A stretch of DNA of 8,786 bases from the NCBI GenBank assembly GCA_031431235.1, contig JANPDA010000162.1, forward strand, positions 1-8,786, written 5' to 3'. This DNA comes from JANNSW01 sp031431235 (lineage in GTDB: Bacteria; Pseudomonadota; Alphaproteobacteria; Rhizobiales; Hyphomicrobiaceae). The translations under genes and the position numbers were made by a program. Below are positions 1-6,396 of this stretch, in pieces. The notes under the pieces were generated by a model. The model made no database searches, was not told where the DNA came from, and worked only from the letters and a program-made list of their open reading frames with translations. Within the stretch, counting starts at the first letter, position 1. Each line of letters begins with the position of its first letter.

Positions 1-1150
1 CGTCGGGCGGGCCATGGGCGGCGCCGGGGGAGGGATACTCCTCGGGCTCGGCGCCGGAGCGCCGGCGCAGATAGGGATGCACCATGTCGCCCTGGATCGG
101 CCCTGGCCGCACGATCGCCACCTCGATCACGAGGTCGTAGAAGGTGCGCGGCTTCAGGCGCGGCAGCATGTTCATCTGCGCGCGGCTCTCGACCTGGAAC
201 ACGCCGAGCGAATCCGCCCGGCACAGCATGTCGTAGACGGCCGGGTCCTCGCGCGGGACGGTGCCGAGCGAGAGGCGCTTGCCATGGTGGCGCTCGATGA
301 GCTCGAAGCTTCTGCGGATGCAGGAGAGCATGCCGAGGCCGAGCACGTCGACTTTCAACAGCCCGAGCGTATCGAGGTCGTCCTTGTCCCATTCGATCAC
401 GGTGCGCTCCGCCATTGCGGCGTTGCCGATCGGGACGACCTCGCAAAGCGGGCGGCGCGTGAGAACGAAGCCGCCCACGTGCTGGGAGAGATGGCGGGGA
501 AAACCCATCAGCTCGACCGCGAGCTCGAGCGTGCGGGCGATCAGCGGGTTGTCCGGATCGAGCCCCGCCTCGCGCACGTGCGCCTCGGGCAGCACGCCAC
601 CCGAGCGCGTCCCCCAGACCATGCCGGCGAGCGCGGCCGTGGTGTCGGCCGAGAGGCCGAGCGCCTTGCCGACCTCGCGCACGGCCGAGCGCGCGCGATA
701 GGAGATGACGGTCGCGGCGAGCCCGGCGCGCTCCCGGCCGTAGCGGGCATAGATGTACTGGATCACCTCCTCGCGCCGCTCGTGCTCGAAATCGACGTCG
801 ATGTCGGGGGGCTCGCGCCGCTCCGGCGAGATGAAGCGCTCGAACAGCAGATCGATCTCGGCCGGGTTGACGTTGGTGATGCCGAGCATGTAGCAGACGG
901 CGGAGTTGGCAGCCGAGCCGCGCCCCTGACAGAGGATGGCGCGCGAGCGGGCGAAGGTCACGATGTCGTGGACGGTCAGGAAATAGGGCGCATAGCCGAG
1001 CTCGGCGATGAGGGCGAGCTCGCGCTCGATGGTCGCCCGGATCTTCGGCGCCAGCCCGCCGGGATAGCGCCAGCTCGCCCCATCCCAGGCGAGCGTCTCC
1101 AAATGCTGCTGCGGGGTCTTGCCCGCCGGCACCGGCTCGTCGGGATATTC
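1..1150 (-). pseudogene. dnaE2: DnaE2 polymerase core (palm, fingers) downstream of the stop; open to the window edge
   Basis: Translation in the same frame after the TAA gives an intact polymerase core. It begins EYPDEPVPAGKTPQQHLE and contains CQGRGSAANS, the PDIDVDF motif with two of the catalytic aspartates (about 790-815), HLSQHVGGFVLTRRPL, KVDVLGLGML with the third catalytic aspartate (about 325-355), and VAIVRPGPIQGDMVHPYLRR (about 64-120). All expected catalytic acids are present, so selection has not visibly relaxed. The first possible restart codon is a GTG at 1132-1130 in EPVPAG, with no Shine-Dalgarno-like sequence before it. The first ATG (CYMLGITN, about 890) would remove part of the palm. 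Independent translation of an active core therefore looks unlikely. Confidence 0.75.
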
Positions 1151-1996
1151 TTAGACGAGCTCGTCGAGACAGAAGCGGCAGGCGTCCGCGATTGCCAGCG
1201 TGCGCGCGATCGCCGGCTCGTGGCCGCGCAAGAGGCGGGCGATCTCGGCGGGCGACTTCAGGTGACGCTCGGCGTTGACCTCGAGCCGCGTGCCCGCCTC
1301 GGCGAGCGTGCATTTCTCCCGGATCGCCGTCAGCACGTCCTGCAGGGGGCGCCGGTGGGGGGCGTGGTAGAGCACGTCGCCGGTCGCGACGAGCAGGGCT
1401 CCGGTGCGCTCGGCGATGACTGCGAGCGCGGCCAGTCTGGCGCGGTCCTCGCCCCGCAAGCGATGGGTCGCGGCAAGATAGAGAGGCGAGGGGAGCGCCG
1501 CGCCGAGGCGCTGGAGCGCGTGCTCGAAGATCGGGACCGTGCTCGCCTCGGTTGCGGCCTCGCCGGGCGCTTCGCGCCAATCCCAACGCTCGGGCGGCAG
1601 CGCGATCAGGATCTGGCCCTCGGCGTGGGCTGCGACGTCGGCGAGGCTGAGGATGCAGTGGCCTTTCCCTGCCCGCCGCTGGCCGAGCGAGAGGAGGCGC
1701 GAGAGCCGGGCATAGGCCTCGCGATCCCGCGGCAGGCAGAGGAGGGAGGGCGCGTCCACGAGGTCGAGCCGGGCGCCGACGATGAGCCTCAATCCGACCT
1801 CCTTGGCGGCGAGGTGCGCGCGCACGACGCCGGCGAGCGTATTGCGGTCGGTGATGGCGAGCGCCGAAAGCCCGAGCGCGCGCGCGGTCGCGACCAGCTC
1901 CTCGGCGTGCGAGCCGCCCTCGAGGAAGGTGAAATTGCTCGTCGCCTGCAGCTCGGCATAGGCGGTGGAATGTTGCCGTTTTGTTCCTTTCAACAT
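1151..1996 (-). CDS. dnaE2: N-terminal PHP-domain fragment of DnaE2 (281 residues), the product expected if the TAA is real
   Basis: If the TAA terminates translation, the cell makes a 281-residue protein that is essentially only the PHP domain. Recognisable family segments are YAELQATSNFTFLEGGSHAEEL near residues 13-34, the ITDRNTLAGVVRAH block near residues 48-61, and RAGKGHCILSLADV near residues 108-121. The last residues before the stop (RFCLDELV) are where the PHP domain of DnaE-type polymerases passes into the palm. The fragment would have no nucleotidyl-transfer activity. A stable PHP domain alone has no known role in this system, so this entry records what would be made, not a proposed function. 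Confidence 0.6.
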   Translation of the reverse strand: MLKGTKRQHSTAYAELQATSNFTFLEGGSHAEELVATARALGLSALAITDRNTLAGVVRAHLAAKEVGLRLIVGARLDLVDAPSLLCLPRDREAYARLSRLLSLGQRRAGKGHCILSLADVAAHAEGQILIALPPERWDWREAPGEAATEASTVPIFEHALQRLGAALPSPLYLAATHRLRGEDRARLAALAVIAERTGALLVATGDVLYHAPHRRPLQDVLTAIREKCTLAEAGTRLEVNAERHLKSPAEIARLLRGHEPAIARTLAIADACRFCLDELV

Positions 1997-2001
1997 TGCA
2001 A

Positions 2002-2388
2002 TTACAACAACTTGTTCAGCGTCGCGAGCACGCCGACCGCGATGACCAGCATGCCACCCATGCGGACGGAGAGCTTCAAGCCCATGGCCTCGATGTCCTT
2101 GTGCAGGAGGTCGACCCGCGTATCGATTTTGCTGTCGAGCCGCGTCTCGATCGCCTTCATGTCGGACCTGATGCCCGCGGCGGTGGATTGCAGCTCGGAC
2201 CGCAGGCGGCCTTCCGTGGCGGCGAGGTCAGACCGCAAGCTGGTCTCCGCGGCTTTCAGATCGGTCTTGGTGGCGAGATTGTCCATCACGAAGTCTTTCA
2301 AGGTGAAGGCGTGCGCCTCGGCCACCTCGGGCCGCTCGCCTGCCTCGATCAGGCGCTTCGCGAAGGACAGAGTATCAAACTGCAGCAT
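2002..2388 (-). CDS. small coiled-coil protein with C-terminal membrane segment (DUF1640/CCDC90-like)
   Basis: This gene encodes 128 residues starting MLQFDTLSFAKRLIEAGE. Residues 1-35 resemble the N-terminal head of bacterial DUF1640-type proteins, in which a short FDT-x-x-F head is followed by a coiled coil. Residues about 40-104 form a heptad-rich coiled coil with repeated TDL, RSDL, RSEL, RSDM and DSKID patterns. Residues about 105-125 (GLKLSVRMGGMLVIAVGVLA) form one hydrophobic membrane segment at the C-terminus, giving a tail-anchored layout. The ATG at 2388 is chosen because the homology starts there and an AAAGGGG sequence lies 9 nt upstream; the longer frame to 2595 only reads through imuB antiframe. 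It lies 35 nt after imuB and 5 nt before dnaE2, so it is almost certainly cotranscribed with the SOS cassette. I infer the family from layout and composition. Its function is unknown, and it is not a standard member of this cassette. Confidence 0.85.
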   Translation of the reverse strand: MLQFDTLSFAKRLIEAGERPEVAEAHAFTLKDFVMDNLATKTDLKAAETSLRSDLAATEGRLRSELQSTAAGIRSDMKAIETRLDSKIDTRVDLLHKDIEAMGLKLSVRMGGMLVIAVGVLATLNKLL

Positions 2389-2423
2389 TATGTTCAGCCC
2401 CTTTCTTCGATGCACTTTCAGGC

Positions 2424-4139
2424 TCACCCATAGAGCCCGTGCAGGTACCAGGCCGGCGCTTCCCCGCCCTCGCCGTAGAGGCCGGCCCGGAACACCCAGT
2501 AGCGGGCCCCCTCCTCGTCCTCGACCGTGTAGTAGTCGCGCGTGCGCTCGAGGGTGGCGGAGCTGGGGCTGAGGACGAGGAGGGGGCGCCACCATTCGCC
2601 GGCGATGCGCTCCGGGCCTTGGATGCGCACCACGAGGCGGGCCTTGCGGCGCCAGCGGAGACGTGCGGGCGGCCCATCCGGGACCTCGGCGACGACCTCG
2701 ATCGGCTCGGGCGGCGCGAGTAGGAGCGGGGGCCGCGAGGGCATGCGACGGGGCGGGATCAGCGGTGGCTGGTTCGGCGGCGGGGCGGGATCGAGCGCCG
2801 GGAGGAGGATCTCGGAGCGCTCCGGCAGATGGCTCGCGCCGGTGCCGATCCGCAGGATCCGGGTCCGGCCGAGCCGGTTGGCGAGGCGGTCGACCAGCTC
2901 ATCGAGCGCGCCGGTCTGCCCGCCGTCTTCTCGTCTGCTCTCGCCTGCCTCCGGCAGGACCGTGCTGCTCTCGCCTGCCTCCGGCAGGACCGTGAGCTGG
3001 CCCTGGCCGGGCGCGAGCGGCTCGCTCCCGCGGGCGGCGAGCTCGATCAGGTCGATGCCGAAGCCCAGGTCGAAGGCGGCGAGCTTTTCGCGCAGCAGCC
3101 CGAGCATGTGGGCAGCCGAGCGGCTGGGGCGGGAGAGGCCGATCACGGCCGTCGCACGGGTGCCGTCGCTGCGATAGAGGCCGAGCGCAATCGTCCGCCC
3201 CCCGCGGCAGGCGGCGGCGAGGTCGGCGGCGAGGCGCTGGGCGGCTTCAGCGATCGCGGCCTCGAGCCCCTGCGCGGTGACGAGGGGATCGGGAAAGGCG
3301 AGCCGGACGGCGAATTCGGGAGGCGCGCGCATGGGCCGGCGCGGCTCCGCCTTCACCCCGAGCGCCTGGTCGAGCCGCTCGAGCACGGCTTCGCAGGCGT
3401 CCCGGCTCGCGAACCGCCGGGCGAGCGCGGGTCGCGGCAGGCCGTAGAGATCGCCGATCCGCTGCAAGCCGAGCCGGCGCAGCAGGCGCGCCGTCGCCGG
3501 CTCGATCCTGAGAGCTTCGACCGGCAAGGGGGCGAGCGACCCGGCGGTGCGGCCAGGGGCAACGATCCGCTGGGCGAGACCGCGTGCAGGCGCGTGGCGG
3601 GCGAGCGCGTGCGCCGCGCCCACGGTGTCGGCGATCGCGGCGCTGACGGCGATGCCGAGGCCGGTGAGGCGGCGCTCGAGGTCGGCGAGGAGCTGGGCTT
3701 CTCCGCCGAAGAGGTGGGCAACGCCGGTGATGTCGATCGCCGCGCCGTCAGGGGGGGCCGTATGCATGGGCCTGCGTGCGGGGCGCGACCGCAACCCGCT
3801 CCGGCTGGCGGCGGCGCAGCACGAGAACGGGTCCTCGAGGTGGAAGGATGGCCCGTAGCGTCCGAGCCAGAGCGTGAGACGCTGCAGGGCGGCGAGATCG
3901 CGCGCGGGCTCGGCGGGCCTGGCGATGAGCGTGGGCACCGCGGCGCGCGCATCGGCGAGCCCCTGGCCCGGCACGATGCCGTCGCGCCGCGCGGCAGCGT
4001 TCACGGCCGTGATCGTCAGGCGCCCCCCGGCGCCGAGCACGAGTGCGAACGGGGCCTCAACCGGAGCGGCGCCGGGCGAAGCACGCCGCATCCGATCGAT
4101 CGGCCAATTGGCGAGCCAGACAGAAAGCATGCGTCGCAT
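2424..4139 (-). CDS. imuB: ImuB, catalytically inactive Y-family polymerase-like mutasome protein
   Basis: The 571-residue product is a Y-family (UmuC/DinB-like) homologue. In characterised ImuB proteins the catalytic acids are absent and the protein acts as a hub joining ImuA and DnaE2 to the beta clamp. The N-terminus MRRMLSVWLANWPIDRMRR lacks the Y-family metal-binding acid, as expected. The hallmark DITGVAHLFGGE lies at residues 136-147, a fingers/HhH-like region near 180-240 (RRLGLQRIGDLYGLPRPALARR), and the ImuB C-terminal block ends GARYWVFRAGLYGE...WYLHGLYG. The ATG at 4139 is chosen over 4130 and 4307 because GGAG lies 7 nt upstream and the family N-terminus begins there. The gene overlaps imuA by 83 bp. 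Two oddities are about 25 extra residues (roughly 98-128) before DITG, and a perfect duplication of TVLPEAGES(S/R) at 383-402 that follows Q381-L382. QLTVLP could be a beta-clamp-binding motif. Confidence 0.93.
   Translation of the reverse strand: MRRMLSVWLANWPIDRMRRASPGAAPVEAPFALVLGAGGRLTITAVNAAARRDGIVPGQGLADARAAVPTLIARPAEPARDLAALQRLTLWLGRYGPSFHLEDPFSCCAAASRSGLRSRPARRPMHTAPPDGAAIDITGVAHLFGGEAQLLADLERRLTGLGIAVSAAIADTVGAAHALARHAPARGLAQRIVAPGRTAGSLAPLPVEALRIEPATARLLRRLGLQRIGDLYGLPRPALARRFASRDACEAVLERLDQALGVKAEPRRPMRAPPEFAVRLAFPDPLVTAQGLEAAIAEAAQRLAADLAAACRGGRTIALGLYRSDGTRATAVIGLSRPSRSAAHMLGLLREKLAAFDLGFGIDLIELAARGSEPLAPGQGQLTVLPEAGESSTVLPEAGESRREDGGQTGALDELVDRLANRLGRTRILRIGTGASHLPERSEILLPALDPAPPPNQPPLIPPRRMPSRPPLLLAPPEPIEVVAEVPDGPPARLRWRRKARLVVRIQGPERIAGEWWRPLLVLSPSSATLERTRDYYTVEDEEGARYWVFRAGLYGEGGEAPAWYLHGLYG
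2935..2994. repeat. perfect 30-bp tandem duplication with internal palindrome, inside imuB
   Basis: A 30-bp unit (starting CTGCTCTCGCCTGCC on the plus strand) occurs twice without a mismatch, at 2935-2964 and 2965-2994. Each copy contains CCTGCC-TCC-GGCAGG, a 6-bp stem with a 3-nt loop. Being a multiple of three, it keeps the imuB frame and encodes TVLPEAGES(S/R) twice. The palindrome resembles the short repeats that insert into or expand within proteobacterial genes. It lies in the linker ahead of the conserved LDELVDRLANRLG segment. Confidence 0.95.
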
Positions 4140-4920
4140 CCGACCACTCCACCATCCATTGCTGCCCGCCGGCCCGCTCCCGGCAGCGCTCCAGAGTGAG
4201 GCGCCCGCGTCCGGCGCCGGGGGCCGCGGGGTCGAGGGGATGCGGCGCGCTTCGCCCGGCGGCGATGCGCCAGCGCGTATGGGCGGCGGCAAGGCCGGGG
4301 CGGGCATGTCCGCTCAACAGCAGGCAGGGGGTTGCGGACGTGCGGGCAGCGAGTGCGAGCCGGCGCGCAGCCGTCTCCCCGATGCCCTCGAGCACGCCCA
4401 CCGCAGCGGCGAGCGCGCCCGAGCGCAATCCTTCCTCGAGCGTCCAGAGCACGTCGCCCGCGCGACCGGGCTCGGCGAGCAGCAGACCGTCGGGAGCAAG
4501 ACCGAGTTGGGAGAGGCCCGGCCCGTACGGCCGGCCGAGCTCGCAAGCGAGCCGTGCCCCCGCAACCCAGAGCAAGGGGCGTTGCCGGCTCGGGTGCCGG
4601 CGGGCCACGAGGGCGAGCAGAAAAGCGGCGGCGGCAGGCCCATCGCCATAGCTGACGGGCTTCAGCTCGTGCAGGCCGCCCGGGTCGAGCTGTCCGCCCG
4701 GCAAGGCGGTATCGAGCGGACCTAAGCCTAAATCCCACGCCTCGTGTGTCGACGCAAAGCCCGGCGAAGCGCGCAAAAAAGGACAGGCAGAGGAGGACCA
4801 TCCCGGGCCCGACGCGGGGAACGGTGCCGGATGCTGCTCTCGTGTACGCGCAACGACTGTCTCAACGAGGGCTCGCAGCTCATCGATACGAGCCTGCTGC
4901 GACCTCTCTCTGCCTGCCAT
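4057..4920 (-). CDS. imuA: ImuA, RecA-like SOS mutasome accessory protein
   Basis: The 287-residue product matches ImuA, a RecA/SulA-related protein needed with ImuB and DnaE2 for damage-induced mutagenesis. Visible features are an N-terminal helix (RIDELRALVETVVART), the DLGLGPLDTALPGG segment that aligns with the start of the RecA-like fold, LHELKPV, a core with LLWVAGARLACELGRPYGPGL, and the C-terminal WSDATHAFCLARQLADR. It has no Walker A motif, as I expect for ImuA. I choose the ATG at 4920. The frame is open up to an ATG at 5160, but that codon lies inside the LexA box and around the predicted transcription start, so it cannot be on the mRNA. The ATG at 4920 has no clear Shine-Dalgarno, so the exact start is uncertain. 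The result is an untranslated leader of about 235 nt. The 3' end overlaps imuB. It is the first gene of the cassette. Confidence 0.9.
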   Translation of the reverse strand: MAGRERSQQARIDELRALVETVVARTREQHPAPFPASGPGWSSSACPFLRASPGFASTHEAWDLGLGPLDTALPGGQLDPGGLHELKPVSYGDGPAAAAFLLALVARRHPSRQRPLLWVAGARLACELGRPYGPGLSQLGLAPDGLLLAEPGRAGDVLWTLEEGLRSGALAAAVGVLEGIGETAARRLALAARTSATPCLLLSGHARPGLAAAHTRWRIAAGRSAPHPLDPAAPGAGRGRLTLERCRERAGGQQWMVEWSDATHAFCLARQLADRSDAACFARRRSG

Positions 4921-4970
4921 CCGAGGAGTTGGGGTGTCTGGGGATGTCTCCGACGCGACTGACGCTACCG

Positions 4971-5000
4971 ACGCAACTGGACGCAACTGGACGCAACTCG
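4971..5000. repeat. three tandem decamers in the imuA leader
   Basis: The decamer ACGCAACTGG occurs at 4971-4980 and 4981-4990, and with one change (ACGCAACTCG) at 4991-5000. The preceding decamer, GACGCTACCG, is a weak relative. The array lies about 50-80 nt upstream of the chosen imuA start, inside the predicted mRNA leader. On the minus strand it reads as repeated CCAGTTGCGT. It may be only replication slippage; no binding protein is known to me. Confidence 0.85.
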
Positions 5001-5009
5001 ACCCCAGGC

Positions 5010-5040
5010 CCGGGAGCTGGGAGGGGAGCCCGTCTCCCGG
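5010..5040 (-). other. possible stem-loop in the imuA mRNA leader
   Basis: CCGGGAG (5010-5016) is complementary to CTCCCGG (5034-5040), a perfect 7-bp GC-rich stem with a 17-nt loop that could pair further internally (GGG with CCC). It lies about 90 nt upstream of the imuA ATG, within the long leader predicted from the promoter. It has no U-tract, so it is not an intrinsic terminator. A role in leader structure is inference, and GC-rich DNA produces such stems by chance. Confidence 0.3.
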
Positions 5041-5151
5041 TAGCAGCGCCCCATACGGCGAACGATCGTGGGGCTGCGTCACGGGATGAGCTCTCGGACC
5101 TGGATCTCGACTGGTTGGCGGGGAGCCGAATGCGGCAGAGGCTCCGCCGTT

Positions 5152-5166
5152 GTTCCTCATTTGTTC
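5152..5166. promoter_or_regulatory. LexA (SOS) box 1, over the -10 region of the imuA promoter
   Basis: The plus strand reads GTTC-CTCATTT-GTTC, an exact match to the alphaproteobacterial LexA site GTTC-N7-GTTC. It overlaps the last four bases of the -10 hexamer and the predicted transcription start of the mutagenesis operon. Damage-inducible control of imuA-imuB-dnaE2 by LexA is established in other alphaproteobacteria; here it is inferred from position and sequence. Confidence 0.85.
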
Positions 5167-5191
5167 TAGACAACGAGGGAAGCCGCGTCAA
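5163..5191 (-). promoter_or_regulatory. promoter of the imuA-imuB-dnaE2 operon
   Basis: On the minus strand a -35 TTGACG (5191-5186) and a -10 TAGAAC (5168-5163) are separated by exactly 17 bp, close to the sigma-70/RpoD consensus. A T-rich run on the minus strand (5200-5192) lies immediately upstream of the -35. Transcription should start near 5156. The LexA box at 5152-5166 covers part of the -10 and the start point, which fits direct repression by LexA until DNA damage. Confidence 0.75.
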
Positions 5192-5200
5192 GAAAAAAAA

Positions 5201-5215
5201 GAACAAAAGCGGAAC
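5201..5215. promoter_or_regulatory. LexA (SOS) box 2, just upstream of the -35 element
   Basis: The plus strand reads GAAC-AAAAGCG-GAAC, which is GTTC-CGCTTTT-GTTC on the minus strand, again an exact direct-repeat LexA site. It resembles box 1 beyond the fixed tetrads: both begin GTTCC and end TTTGTTC, but in opposite orientation. It starts 10 bp upstream of the -35, and the two box centres are 49 bp apart. Confidence 0.75.
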
Positions 5216-5712
5216 CCGCACCCAAGCTGTGGAAATCCACGGCGCCGGCCCGACCGGGCTCGATCGCCCCACGATGATTTGTGTCCGAAAAGGCACAAGA
5301 CATTCAGAAACCGTCAACCATGACCAGGCATACTCCTGTTTGAACGGTCGCCCGCTTGTCAGGCACCGTCGGGGGCGCCTAGATCAGGCGTTCGCGGGTT
5401 GGTTTCGTCCCCGTGGAAGAAGCCGGCTTCTGGTTCGAAAGGTTGTCCCGCGTCGTCGAAACGGGGCTGAGCATAAGGGCCAACCAGCTCACACGAGCCA
5501 ATCGTGTCAGCCGAGGCTTCGCTGCTCCGCCCGGATCTCTCGAGGAACGCAACAACCGATCGAGCGTTTGGTCTGAATGGGGCAGTCCCATCGACGTGCG
5601 CATCCCCGAGGGCATTCCGGGACGCCGCAGCGAGCGGGCAAATTGCAGAACACCAAGCCGGGCAGCCCGGATCGATGGCAGCCAACGGAACGGCACACGA
5701 AGGAGTTGAGAC
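5216..5712. other. intergenic region between the divergent SOS operon and L,D-transpeptidase gene; no gene supported
   Basis: Apart from a ribosome binding site at its right end, I find no convincing gene, tRNA or riboswitch in this 497-bp stretch. It must contain the promoter of the downstream plus-strand gene, but no clear -35/-10 pair stands out. Small structures seen are GTGG-AAAT-CCAC (5229-5240), an imperfect inverted repeat TTGTG...CACAA (5279-5298), and CGCCT-AGATC-AGGCG (5376-5390); none has a diagnostic tail. Short open frames such as 5413-5709 (plus, GTG start) have no recognisable protein features. Confidence 0.6.
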
Positions 5713-6357
5713 ATGCTGAGCCGCCGCATAGTAAAAGGGTTTCTCGCTCTGGCGGGTGCCGCACTGATCGCCAGCGTCACGCTCGTGACCAGCGCGTCGG
5801 CCGAGTCGCCCAATCGCAATGACCAGATCACCAGCTCGGGCAGCAGCGCCTCGGGCGGGGACTGGTGGGGCTGGGGCTGGGGCGGCGGATCGGGCGGCCA
5901 GGAGGTCGAGTTCAGCGCCAAATACCCCGCCAAGCAGATCATCGTCAGCTTCGGTGATCGCCAGCTCTATTACATCTACGCCAAGGGCCGCGCGCTCGCC
6001 TATCCGATCGCCGTTCCGCGCCAGCAGAGCCGTTGGGCTGGCGTGACGTTCGTCTCGCAGAAGCGGATCAACCCGCCGTGGACGCCGACGCCCGAGATGC
6101 GCAAGGAGAACCCGCAGCTGCCGGCGTTCGTTCCCGGCGGCCATCCGCTCAATCCGCTCGGCTACCGCGCCATGTATCTGGGCTCCTCCCTGTACCGAAT
6201 TCACGGCACCGACGCGCCCTGGACCATCGGCACGGCGGTCTCCAAGGGCTGCATCCGCATGTACAACGAGGATGTGGAAGAGCTCTACAAACGCATCTCG
6301 GTCGGTACGAAGGTAACCGTCACCTGGAGCCGCTATCAGTCGGCGTCGGCGTTCTGA
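5713..6357 (+). CDS. secreted L,D-transpeptidase (YkuD/ErfK-YbiS family)
   Basis: The 214-residue protein belongs to the YkuD family, which forms 3-3 peptidoglycan cross-links or attaches proteins to peptidoglycan in the periplasm through a catalytic cysteine. Residues 1-30 (MLSRRIVKGFLALAGAALIA...TSASA) form a Sec signal peptide with a likely cut after SASA. A Trp/Gly-rich linker follows (about 48-62, DWWGWGWGGGSGG). The catalytic domain starts near residue 72 (YPAKQIIVSFGDRQLYYIY). The active-site motif is H164-G-T followed by S177-K-G-C180-I-R-M, with C180 as nucleophile; the usual SHGC His is Lys here, a common variant. The start is fixed by AGGAG 7 nt upstream of the ATG and by the signal peptide. 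It is monocistronic, with a terminator behind it. The family call is firm; the substrate cannot be told from sequence. Confidence 0.93.
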   Translation: MLSRRIVKGFLALAGAALIASVTLVTSASAESPNRNDQITSSGSSASGGDWWGWGWGGGSGGQEVEFSAKYPAKQIIVSFGDRQLYYIYAKGRALAYPIAVPRQQSRWAGVTFVSQKRINPPWTPTPEMRKENPQLPAFVPGGHPLNPLGYRAMYLGSSLYRIHGTDAPWTIGTAVSKGCIRMYNEDVEELYKRISVGTKVTVTWSRYQSASAF

Positions 6358-6396
6358 AGCAACGCCGAGGCCATCTGATTGCCGGTGTGGCACTGC

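Larger units (their letters stand above)
1..1996 (-). pseudogene. dnaE2: error-prone DNA polymerase DnaE2 (ImuC), interrupted by an in-frame stop, 3' end outside window
   Basis: This is a C-family (DNA polymerase III alpha-like) translesion polymerase, the catalytic subunit of the ImuA-ImuB-DnaE2 mutasome. The reading frame is collinear with the family from the first residue (MLKGTKRQHSTAYAELQATS, then NFTFLEGG) to the window edge, about 665 codons of an expected total near 1050-1100. A TAA codon at 1153-1151 interrupts it. Family members read roughly DEL-x-Y-x-YP here, while this gene reads DELV-stop-EYPDEPV, so one substitution in a Tyr codon explains the stop. I checked codon by codon that no other stop or frameshift lies between 1150 and 2. 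The start at 1996 lies 5 nt after the upstream gene's stop, with no clear Shine-Dalgarno, which suggests translational coupling. It is called a pseudogene because of the nonsense codon; a sequencing error would make it a normal gene. Confidence 0.85.

Noticed and set aside
14..2572. 852-codon plus-strand open frame
   Set aside because: It is antisense to dnaE2, the coiled-coil gene and the end of imuB. It is rich in Arg/Ala/His/Asp as expected from high-GC antisense frames and has no recognisable domain.
2829..4199. 456-codon plus-strand open frame
   Set aside because: It is a shadow of imuB on the opposite strand with typical antisense composition.
4140..4307. 56-codon N-terminal extension of imuB from an ATG at 4307
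   Set aside because: The extension reads through imuA in another frame. The family N-terminus and a GGAG at the right spacing support 4139.
4921..5160. 80-codon N-terminal extension of imuA from an ATG at 5160
   Set aside because: That ATG lies within LexA box 1 and around the predicted transcription start, and the extension resembles no ImuA N-terminus.
5279..5298. imperfect inverted repeat TTGTG...CACAA
   Set aside because: The stem has a bulge, no T-tract follows and no known operator is matched, so it is not listed as a separate feature.
5376..5460. tRNA-like elements (stem CGCCT-AGATC-AGGCG and GGTTCGAAA)
   Set aside because: No flanking T-arm or acceptor stem pairs around GGTTCGAAA, so no cloverleaf forms.
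5413..5709. 98-codon plus-strand open frame (GTG start) ahead of the L,D-transpeptidase gene
   Set aside because: No ribosome binding site, no recognisable domain and a low-complexity Arg/Ser-rich C-terminal half. A small gene cannot be fully excluded.
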